Assembly: GCF_026420865.1 (NCBI RefSeq)
Contig: NZ_JAPCWC010000020.1
Location: 1 to 64,000 of the forward strand
Direction: 5' to 3'
DNA from: Novosphingobium clariflavum
GTDB taxonomy: Bacteria > Pseudomonadota > Alphaproteobacteria > Sphingomonadales > Sphingomonadaceae
Length of the DNA stretch: 64,000 nucleotides
Positions within the stretch are counted from its first letter, which is position 1. Each line of letters begins with the position of its first letter. Position numbers and translations under genes: made by a program. Below are positions 16,171-24,309 of this stretch, one piece after another. The notes below the pieces were generated by a model. It searched no databases and had not been told where the DNA came from. It saw only the letters and a list, made by a program, of their open reading frames with translations.

Positions 16171-17856
16171 TCACTCGCCCAGTTCATCCTCGAAATCGTC
16201 GTCAAGCCACGGATCTCCGCCGCCAGCACCCTGCTGATCTGCCGAGAAATCGCGAGCCGGCTGCGCCGGCTGCTCAGGTGGCCTATCGGGTACTCCCGTC
16301 CCATTGGCGCCCATCAGGTCATCAGGACCGCGCAAGCGAATTCCGATGCGCACCTTGTTCCCGCGCCGGTCCTTCTTGCCGATGAATGTCCGCTGAGACA
16401 GATCTCGACCGAACTTGGTCGTGGTCCATTTCTTGCGCTGATCTTCGTCGACGTCATTGCGTTCCATCCACGCCCTGAAATCTTCCAGCAGGGCTTTCGA
16501 CAGCGTTTGCGCCTCTCGGTCGCCAGTCTCGCACCGTTCGGCCAGCCATTCACCCAGCGGGCTCGACGAGGCCCAGAAGTCGGCCAACTGGTCGGACTCG
16601 ATCTGCGCCACCGGCACGCGCCGATCGCCAAGCCACTCCAGGCACCCCGCGATCATCCAGTTGAAGATGCCGCTCAATTCGCTGGTCAAGCGCTTGAACA
16701 GCTGCGCGGGCGGCTCGAACCCATCCTTGGTCTTGGAAAGGTCCACCGGCCACCGTACTAGGCGGAAACGACGCCTGAAGCCCTTGTCGTCACCCGGCAT
16801 GTTCGGCGTCGGGTTGACCTCCACGAACAGCTTCCATCGCGGTTTGAAGGTGATTTCGGAACGCTCTCCCGAACCGCGCGCGGTAACGTTGCCACCACCG
16901 GTCACCTGCTTCAGCGTTTCGCCGTCCCAGGTCGCGTGCAGCGGAGGCTCGTCACAGATGACCATGCGGATATCGCCGGCAAGGCGCACCAGGTCGGATC
17001 GATGCTCGCTGCCTGCCTTCTGCATTGCCGGCTTCAGGAACGTGGCCACCTTGGCATGGCGATAGTAATCACCGTGCCCGTGCGAGATCACCTCGTGCGT
17101 CTTGGTCTTGCCGTCACCGCCAGCCCCCTTGTGCACGTAGAACTCTTCGCAGTCCGTCAGGCCCGTCAGGGTCTGCCCATACATGCGCCCCAGCACCGCC
17201 CTTTGTTCCGGCTCCGGCTGCACGAGGTTGAGGCGATCGAGCCACATCGGGCATTTCGCATCCGGATCGTACACGAAGTTCGCGATCTGCATCAGCATGT
17301 CGCCCGGCTCGTGATGGTCCTGGAACAACGCCTCCCATTTGCCATCGATTTGCCGCTGGACGAACCGCAGCGTCCCGTTCTGCACGTTATAGGTCAGCGG
17401 ATCGAGATCGAAGTCCTCTGCCCATGCACGCATCGAGGGAAGGTCGCGAGCCTGCGTCAGCATCGCTCCCGTTTGCGACGCATTGCCAGACTTCATCGCC
17501 CATTTGTGCAGCATGGTGAGCCGGTCAATCGCCCGCTCCGGCGTACACCATTCCCCATATCGCTCCTTCAGGGCCTCGCCATCCGGATCCTTCACGCTGC
17601 CAACCAGCTGGCCCAGGGCATAGGCTTCGTCATGGATATGCTGCGCGACCTCGTGCGCGATCGAGCGCGCCCGGAATCCGCCCTCTCGCTCGGACCAGCG
17701 CTTACCATCGAAGGCGACCCAGTATTTGTCGTCTACGAACTTCAGCATGCCCTTGGCCAGCACTTCCAGGCGCCGTGCATTGCCGTAATCGTTCAACTCG
17801 AACCAGGCGAGTTCCAGCGGATCATCGACCTCGATCGGGATCATGGGCTTACTCAC
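16171..17856 (-). CDS. P4-family phage primase-helicase (SF3)
   Basis: The 561-residue protein is a D5_N/P4-type replicative helicase. It has a YGNARRL...FDGKRW motif near residue 25, Walker A GAGGDGKT at about 244-251, Walker B VICDEPP near 297 and sensor-like VNPTPNMP near 350. It unwinds DNA at the phage origin. The last 60 residues are Pro/Gln/Asp-rich and probably disordered. The start overlaps the upstream GapR-like gene by 4 nt, and its 3' end abuts the CCGTC-repeat region. Confidence 0.85.
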   Translation of the reverse strand: MSKPMIPIEVDDPLELAWFELNDYGNARRLEVLAKGMLKFVDDKYWVAFDGKRWSEREGGFRARSIAHEVAQHIHDEAYALGQLVGSVKDPDGEALKERYGEWCTPERAIDRLTMLHKWAMKSGNASQTGAMLTQARDLPSMRAWAEDFDLDPLTYNVQNGTLRFVQRQIDGKWEALFQDHHEPGDMLMQIANFVYDPDAKCPMWLDRLNLVQPEPEQRAVLGRMYGQTLTGLTDCEEFYVHKGAGGDGKTKTHEVISHGHGDYYRHAKVATFLKPAMQKAGSEHRSDLVRLAGDIRMVICDEPPLHATWDGETLKQVTGGGNVTARGSGERSEITFKPRWKLFVEVNPTPNMPGDDKGFRRRFRLVRWPVDLSKTKDGFEPPAQLFKRLTSELSGIFNWMIAGCLEWLGDRRVPVAQIESDQLADFWASSSPLGEWLAERCETGDREAQTLSKALLEDFRAWMERNDVDEDQRKKWTTTKFGRDLSQRTFIGKKDRRGNKVRIGIRLRGPDDLMGANGTGVPDRPPEQPAQPARDFSADQQGAGGGDPWLDDDFEDELGE

Positions 17857-18545
17857 TTCAAACCCCTCATTTTTCTGCTGATTTGGGCGTACGCGATCGC
17901 GTCGCTCACTTGCCGTTGCTTCAGCGTCGGCGCTTTCTTCTCGACCTGCTGCTGGTCGCCGGCGAACATGGCGACCAGCTTGCTGTCGCCCTCCACCTTC
18001 ACCTCCGGTTTCGGCCCGTCGCCGATCTCGCGGTAGATCTGGAACAGCTCTTCACTGGCCAGCATCTGGTCGCGTCCGTGCTTGTCGCACCGCTCAAGCC
18101 ACATGCAGGCCTCGGTGATCTTGCGCGGATCGAACCCGGCCGCCCTTGCTTTCTTCAGTTCAAGGCCGATCGTCTGCGTCATCTCCACGCGCTCTGCCCG
18201 CATCGTCAGCACCTGGCTGATGATCGCGCGAAGCCGATCCTCGCTGCTGGCATTCGGCGGAGCGGTGAAGGCTTCGCGCTTGGGCGGCGGCGCCATGTCG
18301 ACGTGCGGCGTTGCGCTGCCGGCGATCCCGACGTCCGCTTCATACCGCTCAAGCATTTCGTCGGCCGCGTCGCGATCCTCGGCCTTCATGCCCATCCGCT
18401 TCAGCAGCTGGCGCATGATCTTGGTGTCATAGCCGAGGGCCTTACCCTCTGTGAACACCTCGCTGATATCCTTGTTGATGTCCGCCCGATCGGCGTACAA
18501 GCGGCGGATACGATCGATCAGACCGCGCAGTCGGCTATCGCTCAC
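17853..18545 (-). CDS. tandem GapR-like (DUF2312) DNA-binding protein
   Basis: Starting at GTG 18545, with AGGAGG just upstream and a GTGA overlap with the preceding gene, this gives 230 residues. Residues 4-73 (RLRGLIDRIRRLYADRADIN, GYDTKIMRQLL) match GapR, the small alphaproteobacterial protein that binds overtwisted DNA ahead of replication forks. Residues 103-176 (RLRAIISQVLTMRAERVEM, GFDPRKITEAC) form a second, diverged copy. A Pro-rich linker joins them and a basic tail follows. Known GapR is a single module of about 90 residues that oligomerises. It probably helps phage replication by managing supercoiling. Confidence 0.75.
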   Translation of the reverse strand: MSDSRLRGLIDRIRRLYADRADINKDISEVFTEGKALGYDTKIMRQLLKRMGMKAEDRDAADEMLERYEADVGIAGSATPHVDMAPPPKREAFTAPPNASSEDRLRAIISQVLTMRAERVEMTQTIGLELKKARAAGFDPRKITEACMWLERCDKHGRDQMLASEELFQIYREIGDGPKPEVKVEGDSKLVAMFAGDQQQVEKKAPTLKQRQVSDAIAYAQISRKMRGLK

Positions 18546-19828
18546 AGCCCCTCCTGAATTGCATCGTTGAAATCCATGCCCGCCGGCGCGCGCACCGCTT
18601 CGGCGTGGCACCCCACGGCGCGCCAGCCCTTCACGAACAGCTCGCCGCAGATCCGCGCGCGCTCGGCGCCGGTGATCGCGCGGTTGACGATCGGGCCCCA
18701 TTTTCGCTCGACCACCGGAACGCCCAGCGGCCTGCCGGTGCGCCGATCCTTTTGGCCACGCAGAGGGCTCATGTCGGAGTCGACCAGGCCAACCACCGCG
18801 CCGCTATGGCGGGGGATGAGAAAGCACGGCTTTTCGGGATCCGGCCGCACATCGAACATGGGCCACGCACCGTTGCGGTACTTCCGCAAGTCGCCCTGCA
18901 GGTTGTTCAGGCTGAGGGCCGCAATGCCCACGTCGTCGGCTTCGGCCGCGCCGATCGCCATGCCGGACAGCACGGTTTCATTGCCCTCGCCGATCCAGAG
19001 CTTCGCGTCCGGCCGGTAGTCGCCCAGCAGCACGCATCCCCGTCCGGTCGGGCCCAGCATGCGGCGCTTGGGCAACCACGGATTTTCATCGTCCGGCTTC
19101 GCCCAGGGCGCGCGCCGGCGCATCGTGTCGATGCCTTCCGGGTTCAGATAGGTAACGTGCACACCCACCGGCACCCATTCGAGGGTCGGCCCCGGGCCCA
19201 TCAATCGCGGCTCACGCACCAGCGCGATCACCGCAGGCGCGTGCAGCACCTTGCGGGGATCGGAACCCTGCGGCCAACTGAAGCACGGACACTCCGACAT
19301 GTAGCGAAATTGCGCGAGGCGCTCCGCGCCGATCATTTCTTCCGGAACTCCGCGCCCCATAAAGTATCGCCGTACGGCCCGATCATCGCGGCGCGCGTGC
19401 TTCCAGATCCAGCGCCCCATATCGATCGACTCGACCGGTTCGCGTTCGCGCTTGACCCGCACATGGTTGGATCGTTCACGCACAATCATGCCGCGCGCTG
19501 CCCTTTCATCGCCGCCCTGGTCGCAAATGCCGGCAAGCCGCTCCAGATCGGCCAGTGCTTCCATGAACGGCCAGCCCTTCAGGTCCATCACGAACCGGAA
19601 CATGTCGCCGTGCCAGCCACAGTTGAAGCAATGGCCAAAGCCATCGCCCGAATCGGCATCCTTCACGGAAAAGCTAAGCGACGTGCTGTTATGGAACTCA
19701 CACTTGCCGCGGCGGCGCCCGCTGCGGCCGGAACCGGTCAGCTTCACGTGCTGCTCGATCACGGCGCCGATCGTCAGCCGGCGCCGAACCTCCGCCTTTC
19801 GATCCTCGATCGTTGGCGCACTATGCAT
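18542..19828 (-). CDS. phage primase with CHC2 zinc finger and Toprim domain
   Basis: The 428-residue protein has an N-terminal DnaG-type zinc finger (KCEFHNSTSLSF...GHCFNCGWHGD, CHCC ligands at about residues 43-71). A Toprim region follows, with the acidic GEGNETVLSG near 280 and VGLVDSDMS near 345. It should make RNA primers for phage replication together with the downstream helicase. No C-terminal helicase domain is attached. It overlaps its neighbours by 8 nt upstream and 4 nt downstream. Confidence 0.85.
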   Translation of the reverse strand: MHSAPTIEDRKAEVRRRLTIGAVIEQHVKLTGSGRSGRRRGKCEFHNSTSLSFSVKDADSGDGFGHCFNCGWHGDMFRFVMDLKGWPFMEALADLERLAGICDQGGDERAARGMIVRERSNHVRVKREREPVESIDMGRWIWKHARRDDRAVRRYFMGRGVPEEMIGAERLAQFRYMSECPCFSWPQGSDPRKVLHAPAVIALVREPRLMGPGPTLEWVPVGVHVTYLNPEGIDTMRRRAPWAKPDDENPWLPKRRMLGPTGRGCVLLGDYRPDAKLWIGEGNETVLSGMAIGAAEADDVGIAALSLNNLQGDLRKYRNGAWPMFDVRPDPEKPCFLIPRHSGAVVGLVDSDMSPLRGQKDRRTGRPLGVPVVERKWGPIVNRAITGAERARICGELFVKGWRAVGCHAEAVRAPAGMDFNDAIQEGL

Positions 19829-20015
19829 CGCCGGCCCCCACGCTCAGGACTTCGCGCATGCGGTCCAGCGTCTTCATCGCGCGGCCGAGATCCACGCCCC
19901 GTCCCGCCGTCGAGCATTCACGCGCAAGCCGCGCCATGCGCTCCAGTTCCGATGCCAGCTGATAGACCGCCATGCGCGGCGGCAGCTGCGGGCCCAGCTC
20001 GGAATAGGCGCTCAT
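19821..20015 (-). CDS. 64-aa helical phage protein, unknown function
   Basis: ATG 20015 overlaps the sliding-clamp stop (ATGA), and the 3' end overlaps the primase start by 8 nt, so it is a coupled member of the replication operon. The product (MSAYSELGPQLPPRMAVYQL...) is mostly helical, without membrane segments or motifs. It might be an accessory factor for its neighbours. No family is recognised. Confidence 0.6.
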   Translation of the reverse strand: MSAYSELGPQLPPRMAVYQLASELERMARLARECSTAGRGVDLGRAMKTLDRMREVLSVGAGDA

Positions 20016-21250
20016 ACCCGCACCGGCATCAGGATCTGGAGCAAGGCGCCGGCCTCGGCCTCGTCCTCCCACCCCACGATGCGCACCGCGGCGCCGGCAT
20101 CCGCGTCGAACCGCAGCGCCACGTTGTCGCTGCCGATCGCGCCCAAAGCCTCCCGCACGAACTTGCTGTTGAGGCCCAGTTCGAAGTCCGGGCCCAGGTA
20201 ATGGCAGGGAAGTTCCTCCACCGCCTCGCCCAGCTCGGGCGTGTGCACCGATAGGGTCAACAGCCCCTCGGTGAAGCCGAACCTCACGGCTCGCGATTTC
20301 ACATCGACCAGCACCGCCACGCGCTTCACGGCGGCCGCCAACGCCGAACGGTCGATCACCGCGCAATGCGGCGGGCTCGGTGGTATAACGCGATCATAGT
20401 CGGGGAACTGCCCGTCTATCGTCTTGGCAACGACCTCCACGTCACCGCCGCCCTCGGCAGGCATGGAGAAACGCAGCCAGCGCCCTTCCCCGCCAACTTC
20501 GATCAGAACATGCGGCGGCTCGCCCTGGTCGTCCTTCTTCGCCTTGATGGCGCTCGCCAGCAGCTTTTCCAGCACCTCTACCGACTTGCGGCTGACGATC
20601 ACGCCCGGGAAGCTGGTCGACCCGACCGGCCCATCAAGCTGCCACCGCGCCAGGCGCGATCCATCGGTAGTAGCGAACCGCAGATCAAGGCCCACCGGGT
20701 GCAGAAACACGCCGTTCAGATAGTACCGCGTTTCCTCGCTGGAGATCGCGTGATCCACGCAGGCCAGCGCGTCGGACAGCTGACTGCAGGACAGTTCGAA
20801 TTCCGACTCGGTGTCGACATGCTCGACCAGCGGAAAATCGTCGATCGGCAGCGTCGGCAGCGAGAACCGCGCCCTCCCCGCCTTCACGATCACCCGCCCG
20901 GCCGACTTCGGATCGATTTCAACGGTCACCATGGCATCGCCGTCGAACTCGCCCAGCACCGCTTCCAGGCGCTTCGCCGGCAGGCAGACCGCAAAGCCGC
21001 GGATGCCCGCAAGCCATTTCGCCGAATCGGGCCCATCGCGATCGTCGCTGGCGCAGTCCCGAATGGCGCAGTGGTCCAGATCGGTGGCCGTCACCGTGAT
21101 GCGCTGATCTTCCACGCGCAGCAGCACGCAATCCAGAATGGGGATCGTGTTGCGCCCCTCCACGATGGCGTTCACGTCCTTCAGGGCAGAGCGCAGCTTC
21201 GCGGCCTGCACGCGCGTCTTCTGCGCGCGAGGGTCTTGCACCTTGGTCAT
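20012..21250 (-). CDS. phage-encoded DNA polymerase III beta sliding clamp
   Basis: From ATG 21250 (GAGGAAAT site upstream) the product is 412 residues with the three-domain DnaN pattern: RSALKDVNAIVEGRNTIPIL at the start, a central FSLPTLPIDDFP, YYLNGVFLH, and FPDYDRVIPPSP beginning domain three. It ends with LQILMPVRV, close to the usual MPMR(L/V) terminus. It would tether the polymerase to phage templates. It is somewhat longer than cellular clamps. Phage-encoded clamps of bacterial type are uncommon. It overlaps both neighbours by 4 nt. Confidence 0.85.
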   Translation of the reverse strand: MTKVQDPRAQKTRVQAAKLRSALKDVNAIVEGRNTIPILDCVLLRVEDQRITVTATDLDHCAIRDCASDDRDGPDSAKWLAGIRGFAVCLPAKRLEAVLGEFDGDAMVTVEIDPKSAGRVIVKAGRARFSLPTLPIDDFPLVEHVDTESEFELSCSQLSDALACVDHAISSEETRYYLNGVFLHPVGLDLRFATTDGSRLARWQLDGPVGSTSFPGVIVSRKSVEVLEKLLASAIKAKKDDQGEPPHVLIEVGGEGRWLRFSMPAEGGGDVEVVAKTIDGQFPDYDRVIPPSPPHCAVIDRSALAAAVKRVAVLVDVKSRAVRFGFTEGLLTLSVHTPELGEAVEELPCHYLGPDFELGLNSKFVREALGAIGSDNVALRFDADAGAAVRIVGWEDEAEAGALLQILMPVRV

Positions 21251-22326
21251 CCCAATTTCCTCAGGCTGCACCAGCGGCTCTTGCAGGTCTTGAGCTGGGC
21301 ATGGGTGATGTTCATGTCGCACTGGTCGCACCACTTCACGCCGACGAACGGCGCGTTGGGATCCTGAGCAACGGTGATTTTCGGCGTGGGAGCCGAGACG
21401 GGCTTGATCGACGGCGTGGCCACACGGGCTACGGGCGCCGCCGGCGATGCAGCGCCCGGCATGCTCATCGACCACCGCTCGCGAAGCACGGCCGATGCCG
21501 CATCGAGGACGCGCTGGTCAGGCTGATCCGCGTTCAGACGCATTATGTCGCCCCGCCAGTCGGCCTGGCTGCGCAGCGTCAACATGGTCACGAACCGTTC
21601 GAATCGATCCTCTTCGAAGATGAACTTCCCGGGCCCGACTTTGCAGCGCAGCGTTTCATCAGAGCAGACAGCCACGATGCCGGGGAAGATGGTGCCCGCG
21701 TATTGCAGGATCTGGCCCGAGAACGCCTCGGCCAAGGCCCGCAGGGCGTAGCGCGTCACCTTCTCGCCCTGCCGTTCCCACGCCCTTTCGATGCCACCCA
21801 CATTGGACACCATCCCCGGCTTCCAGAAGTTGATGTTGGTCTGCGCGGCGACGGTCAGACCGGCATCGGACATGGCCTCCACGATCGCGACAGCCTGCGC
21901 GTCGCCACTCGCCACCGCCGCCTTGAACAGCTGCAGCTTGTTGAGCGGCCGGCGCGCCTGGTTGAGATGGACGAAGCTCGCAGCCTCGTCCGCCGACGTG
22001 GCGAACTCCAGCACCACGCAGGGCAGCTGGCCGATGTCACCGCGCATCCGCGCACCGGCAAGGCGGTGCTGACCGTCAATCACGAAGAACCGATCCGGCT
22101 CGCCCACTTCACCGCGGCGTCGGGAAACGACCAGAGGCTGGCACAGATCCCAGTTCCAATGTTGCGCAATGCGCTTGATCAGCGCCTGGCTATCCGTCGC
22201 CTCGATCGAGCGCTGATAGCTACCGTCGATCTCCAGTTCGCCGGGAGGCAGCACCTGAAGCACCGGCATCCGCCCCAACGGCGGGTTGAACTTGATTCGG
22301 TCAACCTTTTGCTTGGCCATCGTCAC
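21247..22326 (-). CDS. ParB/Srx-fold phage protein with C-terminal zinc motif
   Basis: The 359-residue protein opens with a ParB-like domain. It has a YQRSI element near residue 38 and a conserved FVIDGQHRLAGA motif near 82, as in ParB-type and DUF6551-like phage proteins. The C-terminus adds a four-cysteine knuckle (WCDQCD...TCKSRWC). Such proteins bind DNA or act as nucleotide-dependent switches. In this operon a replication or partition role is plausible. It overlaps the clamp gene by 4 nt. Confidence 0.65.
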   Translation of the reverse strand: MTMAKQKVDRIKFNPPLGRMPVLQVLPPGELEIDGSYQRSIEATDSQALIKRIAQHWNWDLCQPLVVSRRRGEVGEPDRFFVIDGQHRLAGARMRGDIGQLPCVVLEFATSADEAASFVHLNQARRPLNKLQLFKAAVASGDAQAVAIVEAMSDAGLTVAAQTNINFWKPGMVSNVGGIERAWERQGEKVTRYALRALAEAFSGQILQYAGTIFPGIVAVCSDETLRCKVGPGKFIFEEDRFERFVTMLTLRSQADWRGDIMRLNADQPDQRVLDAASAVLRERWSMSMPGAASPAAPVARVATPSIKPVSAPTPKITVAQDPNAPFVGVKWCDQCDMNITHAQLKTCKSRWCSLRKLG

Positions 22327-22598
22327 AACTCCTCGTTGGCGCGGCGCTCGGCTTCCAGCAGGGCTTCGCCCAGGTGCAGGCCGGCGCGGATATCGTCGGA
22401 AAGGATCTCGATCTGGCGCACGATCCAGCGCGCCTCGTCGGCAAAATCAGGGCTTCGCGCCGCGATCGTCAGGGCATTCGCCCGCTTACGTGCGAGGAAG
22501 GCGAGCACGTCTCGGCGCTCTTCGGTGCGTAACCGGAGAAGTTGCCGTCGTGTTCGCCAGCCCTGCAGTGCGCGTGCCTTGCAGGACCGGCGCATCAT
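22323..22598 (-). CDS. 91-aa basic helical phage protein
   Basis: The product is Arg-rich at the N-terminus (RRSCKARALQGWRTRRQLLRLR) and helical throughout, with no membrane segment. It overlaps both neighbouring genes by 4 nt, so it is translated within the early left operon. No family is recognised; nucleic-acid binding is suggested only by its charge. Confidence 0.55.
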   Translation of the reverse strand: MMRRSCKARALQGWRTRRQLLRLRTEERRDVLAFLARKRANALTIAARSPDFADEARWIVRQIEILSDDIRAGLHLGEALLEAERRANEEL

Positions 22599-23128
22599 GT
22601 CGGGAAGTTCTTCATATCGTCGATCACCTCGACAAAGCGTGCAGAGCCGACTGGCTTCACCAGGATGAGCCCTCGCTTGATCAGCGCGCGAAGGCGGTAA
22701 TCGGCGGCCTGCCGGTGCGGCAAACCAACCTGTTCGGCCAGCAGGTCCAGACTGGGCAGCGGTGCCGCCCGATTGGCCAGCCCGCGCAGAATGTCGAACA
22801 GCCGGGCCTCGTAATCGCTCAGCCGGATCTGCGCCGCAGCGCCGCCTGCAGAGCGATCCTCGGGACGCTTCTCGATCAGGTAGCGCGTGCCCTGCCCGTC
22901 CGGCTTCTGCTTCAGGTGAACCCGGCCTTCGTCATGAAGGCGACGCACCAGCAGCACCGTGGGATGGCTGGAATTGCGCGCCAGCGTCGGCCCGATGGCA
23001 TAGGTGAACTGGGCACCAGCGGGAGCGTCCTCAAATTCTTCTTCCAGATCGGCCGCATCGACGAACGTCGTCAGCGGCCCGATGCGATAGCGCGCGCTTT
23101 CGCGCTGGGCTCCCCCCACGATCATCAA
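22595..23128 (-). CDS. winged-helix phage regulator-like protein
   Basis: The 177-residue protein has a C-terminal segment (LSDYEARLFDILRGLANR...LDLLAEQVGLPHRQAADYRLRALIKRGLI) that reads as a MarR-like winged helix. The N-terminal half (FTYAIGPTLARNSSHPTVLLVRRLHDEGRV) also resembles a short DNA-binding fold. It is coupled by 4-nt overlaps to both neighbours. It may regulate replication or early genes; the target is unknown. Confidence 0.55.
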   Translation of the reverse strand: MMIVGGAQRESARYRIGPLTTFVDAADLEEEFEDAPAGAQFTYAIGPTLARNSSHPTVLLVRRLHDEGRVHLKQKPDGQGTRYLIEKRPEDRSAGGAAAQIRLSDYEARLFDILRGLANRAAPLPSLDLLAEQVGLPHRQAADYRLRALIKRGLILVKPVGSARFVEVIDDMKNFPT

Positions 23129-23592
23129 CCCTCTCCCTTCTCGATCGAATTGACGACGAAGCGCAGCCGAACCAACGAAGCCAAAGCCTCATCGATCTGA
23201 AGGGAAATGCGGTCCCGGTCCTGCGCGCAGACCTTGTGATCACGCGTCGCCTCACGGATCTCGGCCGCAATGTCGCCAAACTCAGCGCTGGCATCTATCA
23301 GCGCCGCGCCCAAATCTGCGCTTTGCACTGCACCATCGGGCAGCCGGACACAGACATGGTCCAATTCAGCCGCCAGAGCGGACAGGATTGGCGCGCCTTG
23401 GCCCAGGGAAATGCAAACCTCATCCAGCGCGAGCGCACAATCGACCGGCGGAAAGGCACGATGGTTACGGTTTCCCCAATCGCCAGCCGTAGTGCGATGC
23501 CGCCCTGCGGTGGCGCCTGCACCGTCTACCCCACCGCATAGCTCGACCGCTTCGCGCACCCTGCGCTTGATCCGCGCCAACGTTGGCGTCAT
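23125..23592 (-). CDS. CII/CP76-like phage regulatory protein
   Basis: The 155-residue protein has an N-terminal helix-turn-helix region (ARIKRRVREAVELCGGVDGAGATAGRHRTTAGDWGNRN) followed by a helical part (PVDCALALDEVC). The layout matches phage regulatory CII-type proteins, which use a short HTH and a helical oligomerisation domain. It is the second gene of the left operon and overlaps the XRE gene by 4 nt. It may control lysogeny or replication genes. Confidence 0.6.
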   Translation of the reverse strand: MTPTLARIKRRVREAVELCGGVDGAGATAGRHRTTAGDWGNRNHRAFPPVDCALALDEVCISLGQGAPILSALAAELDHVCVRLPDGAVQSADLGAALIDASAEFGDIAAEIREATRDHKVCAQDRDRISLQIDEALASLVRLRFVVNSIEKGEG

Positions 23593-23876
23593 GCGACACC
23601 TCCGTTGCTACCGGACAAGTCACTGATTTGTCCGGTAGACCGACCTTGCTGCACTGCGGCAACATTGAACCCATGACGCGCAGCACGAACTTCATCGCTC
23701 AACTCACCAGCATCAAGGCGGCCTTCAGAAAGCTCCTCGATCTTGAGAGCCACCGACAGCGAGCAGCGATTTTCGCGCTCGATGACGGACATCCGCCCTC
23801 GGGATTGAAGCCCGATCAGTTGAGCAAAGGCCTCCAATGACAGGCCCAGATCTTTGCGAAGGTCAGCAATCGTCAT
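23589..23876 (-). CDS. XRE-family regulator, first gene of the left operon (Cro-like)
   Basis: The 95-residue protein starts with an XRE helix-turn-helix (IADLRKDLGLSLEAFAQLIGLQSRGRMSVIERENRCSLSVAL). Its ATG lies 8 nt from a candidate -10 and next to the operator at 23886-23902. In lambda-like logic, the first gene of an operon opposing the repressor is Cro. Which of the two XRE proteins maintains lysogeny cannot be decided from sequence. Confidence 0.75.
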   Translation of the reverse strand: MTIADLRKDLGLSLEAFAQLIGLQSRGRMSVIERENRCSLSVALKIEELSEGRLDAGELSDEVRAARHGFNVAAVQQGRSTGQISDLSGSNGGVA

Positions 23877-23883
23877 GCCGGCC

Positions 23884-23912
23884 TTGTTTCATATTTCGAA
23901 ACGTTTCGTCAA
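23884..23912 (-). promoter_or_regulatory. left early promoter with embedded operator
   Basis: Read on the minus strand: TTGACG (23912-23907), then the 17-bp imperfect palindrome GTTTCGAAATATGAAAC (23902-23886), overlapping AAACAA (23889-23884) as a possible -10 at 17-bp spacing. The palindrome is nearly identical to the one in the right promoter at 24813-24829. Repressor binding here would block both promoter elements of the replication operon. Confidence 0.6.
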
Positions 23913-23954
23913 GTGGATCAGGTTCGAATTGCGCAAACGACGCAACTCCGTCGA

Positions 23955-23971
23955 GTTTCTATAATCGAACC
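23955..23971 (+). promoter_or_regulatory. repressor promoter -10 and degenerate operator, leaderless start
   Basis: TATAAT at 23960-23965 lies 6 nt before ATG 23972, so transcription would begin at or within a base of the start codon. The surrounding 17 bases (GTTTCTATAATCGAACC) keep most of the operator ends, which suggests autoregulation. No good -35 is found at normal spacing, so the promoter may need activation. Confidence 0.5.
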
Positions 23972-24304
23972 ATGGCAAGCGCACCGGCAAACGACTGGTT
24001 TCTGAAGCAGTGGGTGGAGACGCTCCGCACCTCGCAGGCGGAGCTTGAGCGCCGAACTGGCTGGGACAAGCGTAAGGCCTCCCACCTGATGAATGGCAAA
24101 CAGCCCTACAAGCGCGATACCGTCAACGAGGCAGCAATGGCACTGAGCATCGATCCGTTCGAGCTACTGATGCACCCCGACGATGCATTTGCGCTCCGCA
24201 GACTGCGCGAAAACGCGATACGGATCGCCGCCGATAGCCGCAATCCGTTTCATAGAGAGGCCGAGGCTAAAACGCCCCGGCCTGATATTGCGGTAAACGA
24301 ATAG
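23972..24304 (+). CDS. XRE-family phage repressor (CI-like), leaderless
   Basis: From ATG 23972 the product is 110 residues with a helix-turn-helix (LRTSQAELERRTGWDKRKASHLMNG). It lacks a peptidase domain, so induction would not be by LexA-style self-cleavage. It sits between the left and right early promoters and is transcribed away from the Cro-like gene, the normal place for a lysogeny repressor. Earlier in-frame codons exist but lie across the operator. The start was chosen for the fit of TATAAT immediately upstream. Confidence 0.75.
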   Translation: MASAPANDWFLKQWVETLRTSQAELERRTGWDKRKASHLMNGKQPYKRDTVNEAAMALSIDPFELLMHPDDAFALRRLRENAIRIAADSRNPFHREAEAKTPRPDIAVNE

Positions 24305-24309
24305 GGCTG

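Noticed and set aside
15931..16761. Plus-strand open frame across the CCGTC repeats
   Set aside because: It spans the repeat region and the antisense of the helicase gene; composition is non-protein-like and no start signal is present.
18605..20254. Long plus-strand open frame (about 549 codons) opposite the primase and clamp genes
   Set aside because: Arg/Ala/His/Pro-rich composition typical of antisense translation of high-GC genes. The minus strand encodes well-formed primase and clamp families in a coupled operon.
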